This document shows positions 24,697-38,395 of a DNA stretch of 64,000 nucleotides, piece after piece. This stretch comes from Allium sativum (Eukaryota; Streptophyta; Magnoliopsida; Asparagales; Amaryllidaceae): positions 251,752,427 through 251,816,426 of the forward strand of contig CM060910.1 in the NCBI GenBank assembly GCA_030737875.1, written 5' to 3'. A model generated the notes under the pieces. That model was not told where the DNA came from. It saw only the letters and a program-made list of their open reading frames with translations, and ran no database searches. The first letter of the stretch is position 1; every line of letters begins with the position of its first letter. The position numbers and the translations under genes are program-made.

Positions 24697-25970
24697 CTTG
24701 GCGCGTTAACCGTTAAGTAACGATTTGCATCAGTCGATTAATCCAGGCGTTCCATTCTGCCATAAGTTCAAACCTGCTTCAATTTTTTTGCTCCAAACTG
24801 ACTTCATAGCAGTGCCAGTTTTCCGTGCGATTTCACAGTGATGGATCGTTGGTCAACGATTTTCTACTTTGTTCTCCGACTCGTACCGGTACCATCTTCT
24901 ACAAAAATAACATCCCATGACCAGAAAGTTGCTGCTCATCAACAGAACCACCTGGAGCCCGGTCGACTCCACGCTGGTGATCTCAACCCTCACCATATCT
25001 GTCTCAGGCCAGCCACTACGAGGTCAATTTCAAACTGCCATGCGTCGTTCGTCATTTCAAACCGACGTTCACCACAATAAAACTCTGAATTTGTTTAATA
25101 CAAGATTTCTCAAACCAACCGTGGACCATTCTGAACTATTCACCAACATGCATACCATACTTTCTTCGTGAATTTTGCTTACCAATTTTCAAATATCCCT
25201 AGCCTCACAGAGACCACACTCAACATCCACTCAATGTCATATTCACGTTCTCTCATCTTATATTCACAGTAACCCATCAATTTGTTCCACCCACTAACGC
25301 CATTCAACCCGCAGGGACTTTGAAGCCGTCTTCTTCAAACGGTATAACATGCTCCAGAAAAATTAGCAGCTTCTTTCTTGAATACACATGGACACGAACT
25401 GGTCCAATTATTTGTTCTTTCCACCATCATAATTACTGCCATTTCCTTCCATACTCTGTCTTGTTCTTGAAATGAAACACGCTCATTTACCTTTGGATTC
25501 ACCAGTAGCCGCACTCTCATATACCTTATCTCCCTCATCTCCTTCTAGGCGCAGCGGTCTCCATCTCCCATCGACAACATTCAGCTCGCATCCACCAAAT
25601 CAAAGCTCCTTTACGGCTTTACAAAAGAACCGGACGGCAGCTGCACCTCCTCATCAACTCGACCCTCCCTGTTCATCACGAGCCGTCCACCTTCCACTCG
25701 AGTTCTTTTGTCAGACCTGGTCGCTCCACTCCACACAACAAACGCAAGAAAACCTCCATGAAACAATCGGACTCCGCCCTCTGTACACGTACATATCCTC
25801 CCATACGTCCTCCCCTACACATGAAACATGCCACTCCTGTTTAACCCAGCTTCCTACCCATCTCAAGATTACGCTCCCTCGTTTTCTTTTTGCTTTCGGT
25901 TGGTATTTGGATTTTAAGAAGCCATTAATATAGACTGTTATGTTCCTTCAGACCAATGAACAACAGCTCG

Positions 25971-25982
25971 TGTATTTATAGG
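25971..25982 (-). promoter_or_regulatory. TATA box of LTR C
   Basis: CCTATAAATACA on the minus strand, about 990 bp from the LTR start at 26966. The position is comparable with the TATA box of B. Confidence 0.65.
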
Positions 25983-26966
25983 CTTTGTTTGCCTTGCGTG
26001 CCAAGGAGTAGAGGCGTAGGTGAGGTACGTGGGCTAGTTTTGAGTTGTCATTTCATTTACACATACTGTGCTTCGAAAGGGGTAGCTAAAACATGTCTGT
26101 GAAATGAAAGATCAGAGTAGAGGATGGCTTTGATTTAACGCTGCTTACTAGAGTACAGACATGAAATGAAAGGTTATTACTCTTCTTAAAATAAAAGATG
26201 GACATTGGCAGTATTTTTTCGCATGCAAGGTAGTTGGTTATGGTGAAAAGTAACTAATATAGACTGACGTGTGCATCCATGGTTTATATATGGTTTTAAA
26301 TTAGTTGTTTCAAATGTTAAGCACCCTGGCGTTTCCAATCCTGTTTACGTAAGAGCTGTTACGGACAGAAATAATAACACGATCGTGATGAGTGTGGTGC
26401 CACGATCCCAGAAATATAATAATACCGGTAGATTAACTCATATTGTGAAACCCCGAAATATTGATTAAGGGTGCAAAATACTTCAAATAAAAAGTTGCAT
26501 ATTTAATTAATTAAAAATTACAGTAAAATTCTAAAAATTAAATTATCACTACGTCTCAAAAGAACCTTGTCTAAATTCGAAACCGATAAGAAGTTATTTC
26601 AAATAAACCGTTATGGTCGATATACGATTTCATAGCGACTTTCTGAATATTTGATTTTGACATATCTTGCAATCTACACGACGAAATCTCAATATTTCAC
26701 TTCTGTCAGAAAGATACAGTTCAACAGATTCCACTATTTCTTGTTTTGCAGAAATCCGATTTAAACTGGGTCCTGTACACTCGGTTGAAATTCAAAACGT
26801 TAAATTACGAACTGCAACGTCGTTATGAGCTCGATTATATCGAATATATATTTTTATACGTTCAACTTCGTTTTAATTAATATTTAAATCTACTTATGTT
26901 AAGAATTCAATATTTAAACTGATTTAAATATTCAAATATAAACCGATAAAAATGCGGGACATTACA

Positions 26967-26971
26967 TTCTC
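26967..26971. repeat. Target-site duplication of C (right copy)
   Basis: TTCTC after the terminal CA of C, matching 22195-22199. LTR E resumes here. Confidence 0.9.
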
Positions 26972-27256
26972 AGTCCATACTTCCTCCATAGCCGAATTCT
27001 ACAATCATGTTCAGATCAAAATCATCTCTTAAAGTCCATTTTTGAGAGATTTGAGTGAGTTTGTGCATTGTAATTGTGAAGTTGAGTGAGAATCATTGTT
27101 GTATTTGTATTCAAATCATCAATTAAAAGAAAACAAAGTGGACGTAGGCTCGTTAACGCCGAACCACTATAAATTGCGTGTTCTTTATTGCTTTTTGATT
27201 CTATTTCATTGAATTCATATCTAATTTGGGTGTTAGAGCCAATTTTTGATCTAACA

Positions 27257-27261
27257 CCAAC
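27257..27261. repeat. Target-site duplication of E (right copy)
   Basis: CCAAC after CTAACA, matching 21587-21591. Confidence 0.88.
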
Positions 27262-28988
27262 TTAAATGATTTCCTTATTAACCGATAAATAGGAAGATTC
27301 AGTCTCGAAGATTAATGTTTAAAGAAATTTAGTTGAATGCGGTATTTTGGGTTGTTGTAATGATGTTTTACACAACATTCGTTTTAACCCAGGTAAGTGG
27401 AATTTTGAAAATATAATAATAAATATTTCCTAAGTATAGAAATGAATGATTGTGAAAGGGAGAAGTAATTGGAAATGAATTCCAATCACAAATATAAAAT
27501 ATTTTCTAAGTATAGAAAATAAAAGAAGGTGATATATGAAAATGTTTACCCAATAACATAAGAGCCAAGAGGATTGTTGAAAATATTGGGTTAACAAATA
27601 TTGATAAGGAAATGGAGAAGTGATTTAATTAGTGAAATATTAATTAAGGGGCCCAGTGATTGTTGATGCTTTAGATGAATGTTTGTTTTTCTTCGATAGT
27701 TAAATAACCGACTATCGAAGTATTGGCCAATATCGTTGTCAATATGGAGATACCGGTTGGATTATTATCTGAGAACCACTCCATGTTGCAGCAACGTTGC
27801 GAATCAGGTTATATAAAGACAATCAAAGATGGATTAAACTGCAAACGTATGACGTAGTATTTTCAGAGATCACATATGTTGGTCTGTACAAATATATATG
27901 TGGTGACAGATAATTTATTCTCTTATCATAACATCCAGAATATCTTTGTGTAAATCAATTAGTGATTAGCGAATCTGACAATGTGGCATTCAAAGTGATT
28001 GTGCTATCAATGAAAGTTAAGTAATCGTAACATTAAACCTCGCAACCGGGAAATGGTATAAAATCGGGTAGGTCGCATGGCTAAATGGGTCGCACCCAAT
28101 TAGGGTGTATTGTCACCTGACCTAGAGAAAATCCTTTTGCTTCTTTATGTTATCGCTGTTGCTGATTCAGAACAGTTGCTGATCCCAACCGTTGGTGATA
28201 ATACATTCGGTAACCTCAGGCAAAGTTAGGGGCCAGTCATGTTTAGCCTGGGTTGTAAAATGTTCTTGTTGAACCCAGTGTATTCCTCTATAGAGATACA
28301 TCGTCGGAAGGTGGTCCCATATCTTTCCAGCTGGAATCCATTCTCCAATAAGCGCATACTGTTTTGATTATATACTATGTATGTAGAGCATGAGATGCAA
28401 GTGTTCTGCTAGATTGCTATTTATTTGATTTAGACACTATTATAATATCAGAACAGTATTGATTTTAAAGAAACGTTTTGGGTTATCGTAAGGTAAAAAC
28501 CATCTATGTTTATGTATGGATCAGTTTTACGATTACCTTTTCTTTCGAAAAGGATTTTTAAAGGTTAAACGAAGTGGTTGGAGTTTACTCACACTAGTCC
28601 CATGACCTACCCAGAGTTTATTTTGTTTTGTTCATCCTAAACTCTTGGGTTCCCAAATTCGTACGGGCATTCAAGTAGTTCAAGTGCTTATAGATACTCA
28701 GAAAATCTTGGAGCAGGAGGCTTCTGTGTTAGTTATATAGAGTTTATTCCGCTGTGTTTTCTATGTGATGTACTTGATAATGTATGCAAGTACCATTTTG
28801 TATTTCAAAGTTGTTATACATATTATATTTTATTCCGCTGCGATGTGAGATTCTGTGTTGTTGTTTATCTTCTTCTTCTTTTTTATTTTTCTTCTTTATT
28901 TCATAATGATTTGTATTTCTGTGTAATTTGGGTAGGATGTGTGGTGTATTTAGTCAACTCAAATAGTACAGAAATTCGGGCCATTACA
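27262..28988 (+). mobile_element. Relic F, right part: 3' half of an old LTR
   Basis: Continues F after solo LTR E and ends GGGCCATTACA at 28988. It matches the U5 half of solo LTR C in opposite orientation: the GATAGTTAAATAACCGACTA segment near 27697, ACCTACCCAGAGTTTATTTTG near 28602, and TTATATTTTATTCCGCTGCG near 28823. No complete frame is present and there are many small changes, so F is older than its neighbours. Whether it is a solo LTR or a 3' LTR cannot be decided here. Confidence 0.75.
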
Positions 28989-29897
28989 GTTATATGTCGC
29001 ACGCATACATACATACATACATACCTACATACATACATACCTACATATATACATGTGTATATATATATATACATACACTATAATTTTCAAAAAAAAATAC
29101 ACGTTATACTTCAAGTATTTAAGTCCCTAATGCACACACATATTAATGTGGTATTATATTAAGTTATAATATGAATATGATGTCAAAGATGTTAATTATG
29201 AATGATGAATAGAAAACTATGTTTATTTCATATGCTTTTGTTTCTAATCCTACAATGAAATGCATGTGAATTTCATTTCCTAAATTAAAACTAAACAATA
29301 ATATGTAAACATTATAACATTATATCATGATCGGAGAAACCACATTCACCAAATCAAGCCAAAAAAAATAAATTCATTTACTTCCTTAAGTTCCAAAAAC
29401 TCCAACCTTCAAACTAGCCTTCAAATCCTACATGGATGATAGCGAACTCTGTCACGGATTTAGTGCAACTTGCCTCATTGAACTCCATCAAGAATTATGA
29501 GTTTATATTGAAAATTAAAGAGGAATAAAATAGGATCGGGTGTTCTTCAAAAAATGAGAATTGAAAAAGAGAACCTGAAACCTACATACCCTTGAAATAG
29601 GCTTTAGAATTTAATTTTCAAAACAATTAATATTTGAATTTATTTTTTTATGAAATGATTAAATGCAAATTTTGTTTCTTTATAACGAAAGCTAACGCAG
29701 TATAAATAACACATACAACTCTCCTTTATATAAAAATTAACATAAGATAACACAAATGAGAGGAAAAATAATCTGAAAAGTAAAATTAAAATTAGACAGC
29801 TTTACCTCGATGATGCAGACAAAAAGTTGATTTGGATGGTTTCTTCTATCGTTTAGAATACCGTCGAATTATATCGTTAAAAAAACTACTAGTGCAT
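28989..29897. other. Spacer without recognised gene or element
   Basis: About 900 bp of AT-rich sequence between the end of relic F and the start of relic K. It contains the microsatellite at 29003-29079 and otherwise no frame, repeat or element end that I can support. It is the longest stretch in the window not assigned to a retrotransposon. Confidence 0.6.
29003..29079. repeat. CATA / TA microsatellite
   Basis: Runs of (CATA)n with two CCTA interruptions are followed by (TA)n. The spurious frame over it encodes HTYIHT-type repeats. Confidence 0.9.
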
Positions 29898-31302
29898 TGT
29901 AACAACCCAAATTTCGGTAGCCTCGAAGTTTTTGCAAGATGCTAAAAATCCATGTCCACTAAAGCCCGAGTTTGTTTGGTATCTATAAAAAGGCAAAGAA
30001 AAAATATATTAGAGCTCACAATAAAATATCTCATAGCGGAACGAATAAAATATAATAGTGGGTAAATACTTACCCTAATAATGACACTAAATAGTGTCCC
30101 TAAGCTGAATAATCTTTTTTATCTGTCTAACCTGCGTGTTTGTTATGAAAAAGGGGTCAGAACAAAAGTTCTGTTGAGTGGGCAAATTATATTTCCTATA
30201 AATAACACTATATACTATTTTATCACTGGTTTACCTTTATTAAGTTATTTTGGATTTATTGCACATTACACTTCTGATTTCACACATAAATAATACACAT
30301 CTATTCCTAAGTACATTAATCAAATAAATTGTAAATATGCAACTATTTGTCCAATATATCGAGGTACTCCCCATAGTACCCTTCTAAAGCGATCTTCATT
30401 GTCGTACTAAGAAAAGATACAAGACCTCCATCATCATGCCTCGAAAGCGTACTATCCCATGCTGTAAAGGTGCACTACGTCTACATCACTACGCCATGAA
30501 AGCATAATAAGTTGCACTACAAAAGCCAATAAGCTTCTACTGTTGTGCCATAAAGGCTCCCTAAACCTGCGTTATTCCATGAAACTCGGGTGGGGACTTT
30601 CTATAACTATCACTAATAACCTTGTTAAGCCCAAAATAATGGCTTCGTTAAGCTCACAATACAGATATCAAAATTTGTTCTATCTCTTTATGGTGGCTAT
30701 GGCCCTACCCTGCCCCCTAAAATAATGAAAGACCATTCAAAGAGCTAAGTGATTGCCCTAACAACTAGTCTAAACATCCACATAGTCCCTCATCCAATGA
30801 CCCAATAGTGAAGATTGTTCGGCTCTTGGTTTAGCACCAGTCTTTCATGTTCTTCCTCCAACTAAAGATGATAGGTGTCTAACGACCCACTATCCTTTGT
30901 TAGGTCCTGACCACAAAGCCTTCTACACTGAGGCAGCTGCCGAATATTCCTAGAAATTATCTCAATCAGTCTTTAGGTTGCCCACAACGACAGATGCAAC
31001 CAAGGCATACTCATTGAATAGTGTCGTACATACCATACCTCTATACTTATAGCCGAGGGCCTACCATAGAGGACCATCACAGACTATTCTCATGTCCCAT
31101 AAAAGTTTTGCACTTCCTTCCAATGATGTCGATTAAGTTGGATGTGCTTTCACAATGTCTCTCGACACCTTCGACGAAATTCCCCGTTGGGCTCTTCATC
31201 CTCATGGACTGGTCTAAATGCATGTCATTATATTAATTTGACCTTATGTCTAATTTAACCATTATTCGTTTCACTTACTTTTCTTTTTCGTTGATTTACA
31301 AT
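29898..31302 (-). mobile_element. Relic K: U5-side part of a minus-strand LTR, cut by element G
   Basis: Starts TGTAACAACCCAAATTTCGG at 29898, the usual terminal sequence of this superfamily. It continues with the family signature CATAGCGGAACGAATAAAAT near 30034, which C has as CACAGCGGAACGAATAAAAT near 22383. A GGGGTCAGAACAAAAGTTC segment near 30152 also fits the U5 side. The right side is interrupted by G at 31303, so the other LTR end is outside the window. Strongly decayed; no coding sequence. Confidence 0.55.
31298..31302. repeat. Presumed left target-site duplication of G
   Basis: ACAAT precedes the TG of G. The partner should lie after G's 5' LTR, beyond the window, so this is a prediction. 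Confidence 0.4.
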
Positions 31303-33015
31303 TGTAATGCCCCACCTCTATACTCGCATTAGCCAAGGCCGTTGCAAATAACGGTGTCAACTAACCTGAAGAATAAGGTTGTTGAGGAGCGACCATTTGT
31401 ATAATAGCTTAGAATGAGTGTTAAATACGTCAGATAACGTGGTCTTACTTTTTAAAAATCAAGAGGAAATCCGACACATCTAATTCAAGTCCAAATCTAC
31501 TATGCAGTGGCTATATATAATTCGGAAAGCAATATAAAATACATAACAAATAATCAGAGTCAGACACAGATATTCGCATCACGAAGGCGGAAATAGATAT
31601 GAATAAAACACGAGTATAAATACAAGATAGTGGTCATAGTCGACCCACTATACAACAAAAGAATAGGTACAAGGCTACTCAAAATCATATGCATACAAAA
31701 GTGTCTTATATACATATAACCCAAAAAGTACAACACTAAAGTAGTTAGCCCAAAAGTGAGGGATAATCCATGCCGGAGTCAAGAAGAATCACCTGAAATA
31801 CCTCGGTCTGACCCGAGTATTATTTACACAAAGATAAAATATATAATGATTAGTCTAGCTGCACTTATCTCATTAACCAGGGTAGAATAAGAGATATAAA
31901 TAAATGTAGACATAAACACGATAATAACAATGTCATGTTTAAGTATGAAGCCCAGAAATGTCTACGGTATATCTCAAATCTATATCAGAACTGTAAAAGA
32001 ATGTCTCATTCAAAATTATATAGTTACTCATAGGAAATGATAAATCATATCAAATCATTACGAAAATTGATAGTTCATGTATCAATTAAACTAAGACTGA
32101 TAAATTAATACCAATAAGAGAATTGATAGCACATATGTCAATTAAAACTAAGATCTGATAAATTAATACCAATACGAAAATTAACAGCACATATGTCATT
32201 AAAACTCATATTTTCAGAAATTAAAAACAAGAAATCCAGAAACCAAAGATAAAACAGAGGGTAGGCCTCGAGATGGAAGCCTGAAGACTCAACCGCATAG
32301 TCCGAAGACTCGACCAACACATGTATCGAGATGGGACGCGATCTCTAGGTAGCTAGCCTATAATTTTGAGCCGAACCTACTCAAATGGTCCAAAGACCGC
32401 GGGTCGCGACCCCGCAAAATGGTCCAAAGGACGTCAAAAGCATAAATCCATATAAAGATCATAATTGAACAAAGTAGTGCAAATCCAAAAAATAAACCGA
32501 ACTTCCTCAAAATGATCCGGAGATCGTTAAAATACTCAAAATGAAACAAAGTTCCTAAAAATGATCCGGAGATCAATAAAAATATGGAATAAATTCCATA
32601 ACTCGGAGACATCGCATTAAGCTAGTCTAAAATCTCAAAAAGATCGTAACTGATCAAGGAAAGTGTAAATTACTCCAAGCTAGTAATTATAAGAGTTTAG
32701 CTATATGTCCGATAACCACTAGCTCTACTCGAATATTTACGAACAAGTTGTATGTTCTACTAAAAACACAGAACGAACATTGCCATGATTTTCAATCGAA
32801 TGAGTCCAAGAATTAATCGTCAAAGCAAATGCAAGGGTTCATAGTCCTTATTTTTACTACGATGTTTAATTAGATTTCTCATACGAACGAGAAAAAGGTT
32901 TATAAAAATATATACTAGTAGATTGGAAAACAATTTCGTAAAATAACTTTGTATAATGAAGTAAGATTGGAAACCATTTTTGTAGAAGAATTTGGTATCT
33001 ATCAATAATATAAAA

Positions 33016-33030
33016 CCTTTTTATATATAG
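33016..33030 (-). promoter_or_regulatory. TATA box of G 3' LTR
   Basis: CTATATATAAAAAGG on the minus strand, about 1.3 kb from the LTR start. The copy in the 5' LTR is at 54234-54248 with one change. Confidence 0.55.
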
Positions 33031-33304
33031 TTTCGAAGTGGCAAATCTCGTATAATAACGATCTAAATAACGATCAAACAAAAAATTCACGTTTTTATAA
33101 TGTAAACTAAACCTCATGAATACCAATCACAAAATTTCACATTTAAAAATATGAACTAAACCATCAAAATTGGTATTTAATGAGTCAAATGATTACCAAA
33201 AATTGATGAGTTCGAATTGCTGAAATCTGTGAATGAGTGAAACTAAAAAACCACAGAAAAAGGCCAAACGGGCCGAAACTAGACCGGGAAAGAGCCTGAA
33301 ACAA

Positions 33305-33470
33305 TCTAAATGGTCGACCGTGGTCCCCATAGGTCAACTACAGGAAAATAGCTAGACCAGTCGACTGGTCCTTTTTTCACCAGTTGATTGGTTATTTTTC
33401 CATCGGACATAAATTTTAGTAGCAGGTACCAGTCCACTGGTCCGTTTTAACCAGTCGACTGGTGGTTGTC
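33305..33470 (-). promoter_or_regulatory. GTCGAC palindrome cluster in U3 of G
   Basis: Contains GTCGAC at 33313-33318 and two perfect 14-bp palindromes ACCAGTCGACTGGT (33356-33369 and 33450-33463), plus diverged copies between them. It lies upstream of the TATA box. The other LTR has the same cluster at about 54527-54675 with different substitutions. Similar clusters are in H, I and J. Confidence 0.6.
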
Positions 33471-34354
33471 AAACAACCTAATTTGGTTATTTTTTAGCCA
33501 AATCATATATGAATCATTTTCGGCGATCCTTAGTGGCTACGAACTTTATCAAAGTATCAAAGAGGCCTCAAAGGTTCATCGAAACAACAAGGAAACCCAA
33601 ACTTACATACACAAGAAGAATCATAATGGAAATCATTGAAAAATTAAATCGAACTTCATAAATTTGGAAATGTTAAAACATAAACCAATTAACAAATACA
33701 CAATTCATATTCCATATGTACGTGCCAAAGGCACACTAGACCAGCATAAATGCTTGAGGCATAGATATGAGTTCACAAGAACTCGCCCTTGGTTGTTGCG
33801 AGTGAAGGGATGAATGAAGACTTTGCTAAATCAACCTCTCTTCGAATATAATACACAATTCTTCAATTTACACATGGATATACCATATTTCCTAAGAATT
33901 AGGTTTAGGAAATCGTAAGAATTGAAGAGGAATTGAGTTGGAGAAGATAGAGATTGAGCTTACCTCCCTTTCTCTATGGATTTTAGCTTCATACATGAAT
34001 TGGATTCCTAAGACCAAGCTAAGGATTAGGGATATTTCCCTTTCCCTCTCCCCATTTCTAATTTTGTAGAGTATGAGGAAATGAATGAAGGAGGAGGGGG
34101 TTAACGGAGCTTTAAGGGTGAGCTAGGTTGGCTAACCCAAACCCAAGTCCAAAGTCCAAATTTTGACATACTCAAAATATATCAAAGCTTATAGTTAAAA
34201 AAGTTGTAAGCGATGATCTGGACTCAATAGAAGTGGTTTCGAGTCCAAATTCATCCATATGCAAAATGTGACTTTTTGGTCATACACTCGATTAAGGATT
34301 AACGACGTTATAAAATATTTAAATACATTATTGTCAAATATACGGGTTGTTACA

Positions 34355-34389
34355 GACTTCCCCCTTGAAGAAATTACATCCTCGTAATT
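34355..34389 (-). other. Polypurine tract and pre-PPT stem of G
   Basis: On the minus strand CAAGGGGGAAGTC ends at the 3' LTR. Upstream is a perfect inverted repeat AATTAC/GTAATT (34372-34389, loop GAGGAT in sense reading ATCCTC). The other elements have TTTC:GAAA at this place, so both stem sides have changed together. Confidence 0.8.
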
Positions 34390-37300
34390 ATTTAAGGAAA
34401 AACTCAATATAGATAACAACCCAGCATCTACCAAGAATTGGTATACAAATTTATAATGAACTAAGAAATTCAATTATGAATTATTACACAAATTTTAAAC
34501 TCTGAGTTATAAATCGCTGTATAACTTATGCTTATACATGTATAATGTTCAAATAAAAGTCACGAACATATAGGAGAAACTAACTCATTCTTCCCATAAG
34601 TGTCTTTAAGAAATTAGAATTTTATTTCTCAAAGTATATATATTCTAAACCTCAATTTCTAAAATTATTTAAATTTTAATAGTGAATTACCCTACCGCGA
34701 TTTTTATGAAAATTTGGTTTAGACATATCTCAAAATTTTCAAGATGAAATTCAAATCTTTTTCTTTCATTAGAAAACTTTAATCCAATAAATTCGGATAA
34801 TTCTTGTTACGACGAATTCCAACTTGTATTGGATTATATACACTCATTTGAAGTTCAATTCAAAAATTATGAACTACCGTCACGCGGTAAGCTCGTTCTT
34901 ATAAAATTTAATTAACTCGTTTAATGTTTAATAAATTATGAACCTATTATCTTACGTTTTCAACACAAACTAATTAATCAATCAAATTAGAAAGTTGGAA
35001 ATATCGACTATTCAAAATCATCGAACATTCCTAATCACGTTCTAGCTAGAAAATTTTATCTCTTATGAAATTTCTTAGAAGTATTCTAGCTTACAAAATT
35101 TTCTTACATTGAATAGGATGTATATATTGGTCATATATATCACAAACATGAGGATAACCGATCTCGTTGGGGAAACAAGATCATGAAATAAAAATCCGAG
35201 TTATACGCCCAAAATAGGAAATATTAGCACATTCTCTAATATTTCAAAAATAAATAAATTGGAACTTTTAGGTTTCTTAAAAAATCCCCAAAAATCTCAA
35301 ATTTGAAATATTAGCACATCCTTTAATATTTCACGAACAACTTCTAAAGCATGTAAAATGATAAATGGTAGAAGTTGAAAGAATTCCAACTTTTGGTTTT
35401 CAAATACACAAAAATATCACCGACAAGGATGAGGTCAAACCAATCGATTTATGACCTCCAAAGTTGTGTTCATTAAGGTTAATAAAATAAACTAGAACAT
35501 TTGTTAACTGCAAGGATAAAATGAGCACAAAAATAATACAGAGTTGGCAAAAACTCGATTGCTAAATCAAATAGTGGAATGACTTAAGCACCACTAACTT
35601 ATCGAATAGATCATCGTAGAATAGGTATAAAGATTCCAAAAAATTAAGTAGTAATGTGAATTACAAAACATGTTTTCTTTAAGGTTATTCTCATTCTTAT
35701 GAGAATTTATTAAACGTAAGGAAGCTAACGAATCTAAATTAGAATCGTTAAGAACAACAAAAAACTATCCCATAGGTATGGGATGTCGAAGATGGATGAT
35801 ATTCTCAGAAAATAATATACGGACCTTAGAATGGATAGGTCAATCCATCCCAAGAATCACCACGATAGTAAAGCAAACAAGACATGCAAATAAGCATGGA
35901 AATAATAGCCGCATAAAAGAGAGTTGATCATCCATAAAAACATGATTTTTAAAAATCCACCAAAGTTAGTCTCAAGGATGTCTTCTCAAATGAAAAGCAG
36001 CTTTTTGCAAAGTTGATCTATCAAAATACTAAAACCAATTCAGTATACGAAAGACTAAAGGTGCGAATTCATGATAGATTCCTAGTTACAAAAGCCCAGA
36101 GATTGAAAATTGAAATCCAAGAACAAGAGACTAAGATCAATAAGAAAAATATAACTTATTTCTTTTCAAAAGAAGATCGGAGATAATTTTCAATGAAAAC
36201 TCAAACCATCCAAGCTCTAGAAGTCACTCAAAGACATCCAGAAAAATATAAAATGGATAAACACTCTAACCATAATAAGTGCGAGCATATAAATCCATAA
36301 ATCAAAATGTTGTTCAAAAATGGTTCTCATAACACAAGAATGGATTCACATAAAACTCCACAAAAACACAAATGAGGGCATAGCTTTATAAATGAATATG
36401 TAAATAATTCGTGTTCTAATAAAATAAAGAGAACCCATGAATTACTGAAATCACCATATAATCACAAATACTACGATGTCTTTGAAGTAATTTAAATATA
36501 TTTAATAGTAATCATCTCGAAAATGGTGAAGTCATAAACAACACAAAAACACACAAACAACATGAAGTGGATCAGCATAGACTACAATGACCTCGACAAG
36601 GTCGCTAACACCTTACAAAAGCAGTTTCACCATTACGATAAGGTTGCTGACACCTCTCAAAAATAGTTTCGTCAGCCACAAGATTGGAAAAACTTAAATT
36701 CTCCACAAATGATCAAAAGATCCAAAACCACAAAGAGATCATCAATGATCAACAAAGAAAGCGTAATTTACATTAAGCTAGTAATAAGAGTTTAACCAAA
36801 TGTCCCATAACCACTAATTACCTCAAATATTCACGAACAAATTGCAAACTCCACTATAAAATGCAAAAATGATCATAACATAATTGTAAAAAGGCATAAA
36901 CCAAAGGTTACTCAAGAAAACATGTAAATGGTCATCATAACCGAGCATAAGAAGAATGGAAACAAATTCTTACATAGAAATATGAAAATAAATCTCGATG
37001 ATGTTCCAATCATCACCAACATTATTTTCTTTAAATACGTCGAGTTTGACATCCAATAATGAAATTGAATTTCAATTGACCAAGTCCAAAAATTAACTGA
37101 CAAAGTAAACGCAAGTGTGTCGACCCACTTGTTTTTACCAAGACGTTTAATTAAATTCCTTATTCAATCGAAAATGCAAAATTACTTATTTGAAACAAGC
37201 AAGACTCAAAAGCAAAGAGAATACTAAATCATTACCCAAAGAAAACTAGCAACATCTCGATAGCAAACTAAATGGGTAATGAAAACTCAAGGTAGCATGT

Positions 37301-37806
37301 AAGAATTTCCACAAAGCATAGGTTTGGAAAATCTACATACTAAGACATAAAACAAGCACCCCTGAATTCCAAAGGGTATGGTGTCCCCAAGTTCCTTGGA
37401 CGCAAAGAAGGTGGATGCTTATAATTTAAAAGAACTCAAATAAGATGATCGCGGTAATCATCATCATAAAGAATAAAAAGGACGGTATCCTTATAGGCAT
37501 TAGTTTCCTTACCAAAATAAGGTATCTCAAACAGCATAGTTAAAAATTCAAACTATGAAAGGTGTAAAAGATATATACGATGGTCATATATATCCCATTC
37601 TCTAATTATTATTTAATTAAAATCCCTTCGGTTCCAAATTAACAATCGTTTCGCCATTTATTTATACAAAGTTGTTAATGCTATGGTTCAATGGCGATGC
37701 ACATCATTAATATTTAGTATAAGGGTTGTGTCGGAATCATCTCATGGAAGTGTTCAGAAACTCTTTTTGATATCGTGGCATCCCACTTCTCAATCAGAAC
37801 TCCTAA

Positions 37807-37811
37807 CATAC
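37807..37811. repeat. Target-site duplication of J (left copy)
   Basis: CATAC before J, repeated at 49037-49041. Confidence 0.92.
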
Positions 37812-38166
37812 TGTAACAACCCATATTTTCAATAACCTGTTATAACATAAATGGAGGCAGAATTAAACTGTAAAATTTGAATCAAGGGAAACCGGCTATG
37901 CCATTGCGTTCGCCTCGGAAAAATACGCGAAATAGAGTCTGAGTTTTCGAAAATCGGAGTCCGTATGACCAAGATATGGCCTCGCGAAGTTTCACGAAAA
38001 ATTCCCAAATTAAAGTATACTTAATTAAGTGAAATGGGTTGCGCAGAGAAATATATATATATATTGATATATATATATATATAATTGAAAATTAAATAAA
38101 TAAATATGCAAAAATGTTCAAAACAGCGAATTGGGAGAGGGGAATAACCGAACCGGCCGATTTTTG

Positions 38167-38212
38167 AGGTCGACCCGAGCCCGTTGGGTCGACTAGGGGT
38201 TAATCCAGGGTG
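38167..38212 (+). promoter_or_regulatory. GTCGAC pair in U3 of J
   Basis: GAGGTCGACCCGAGC and GGGTCGACTAGG, about 200 bp upstream of the TATA box. The same pair is near 44770-44812 in the 3' LTR. It corresponds in position to the larger clusters of G, H and I. Confidence 0.5.
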
Positions 38213-38395
38213 TTTGGCTGTCAACCCGTGGGCCGATTCGCTAAAATGCAGATTTTGCATTTGGATAGTTCTCATGGTTCATCTTTAATCTAAAGGCCCT
38301 AGATGGTTCCAACACTTGACTTCTTCCCCAAGACATGCTTTGATGGCTTGGATTGAATCTAGGTTTAATCCTATGGCCTAAAACACTTGCCTAAT

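Larger units (their letters stand above)
22200..26966 (-). mobile_element. Solo LTR C (related to A/B)
   Basis: 4767 bp beginning TGTAACGACCCAGCG and ending GCGGGACATTACA, flanked by TTCTC on both sides, with no primer-binding site, polypurine tract or second LTR. Landmarks shared with B (ATTTTCGACTCCGAAAATC at the U5 end, the GACATTCGTCCATA segment near 23392, the TATA box near 25975) show it lies on the minus strand. It is also close to relic F: both have the TACGAATTTGGG/ACCCAAGAGTTTAG segment. A 153-codon frame on the opposite strand (25472-25933) has no recognisable domain. Confidence 0.92.
21592..27256 (+). mobile_element. Solo LTR E, interrupted by solo LTR C
   Basis: Own sequence is 21592-22199 plus 26972-27256, about 893 bp. 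It starts TGTTAG, ends CTAACA, and is flanked by CCAAC on both sides. A TATA box (22148-22160) and a downstream motif of the type GTGGACGTAGGC...GCCGAACCAC, seen in the R/U5 region of many plant LTRs, set the plus orientation. The homologous F sequence reads continuously across once E is removed (compare A at 17567-17590). No internal region or second LTR is present, so this is a solo LTR left by LTR-LTR recombination. Ends and length differ from all other elements here; I cannot assign its family. Confidence 0.85.
31303..34354 (-). mobile_element. Element G 3' LTR
   Basis: 3052 bp, starting TGTAATGCCCCACC on the plus strand and ending GGGTTGTTACA. A minus-strand polypurine tract adjoins it on the right. 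The second copy is at 49569-55138 (interrupted). Both copies share the GTTAGTCAAGGCCGTTGCAA-type start, the ATGATCCGGAGATC repeats, the GTCGAC palindrome cluster and the TATA-like site. G runs right to left. Confidence 0.92.

Noticed and set aside
25472..25933. 153-codon frame on the plus strand in solo LTR C
   Set aside because: It is antisense to the LTR, low-complexity (Pro/Ser/Thr/His-rich), without known domain, and not preserved in the homologous LTRs.
38021..38275. 84-codon minus-strand frame in the U3 of J (longer version at 44482-44877)
   Set aside because: It runs through the AT microsatellite and the GTCGAC sites, is antisense to J, and its length changes with microsatellite indels.
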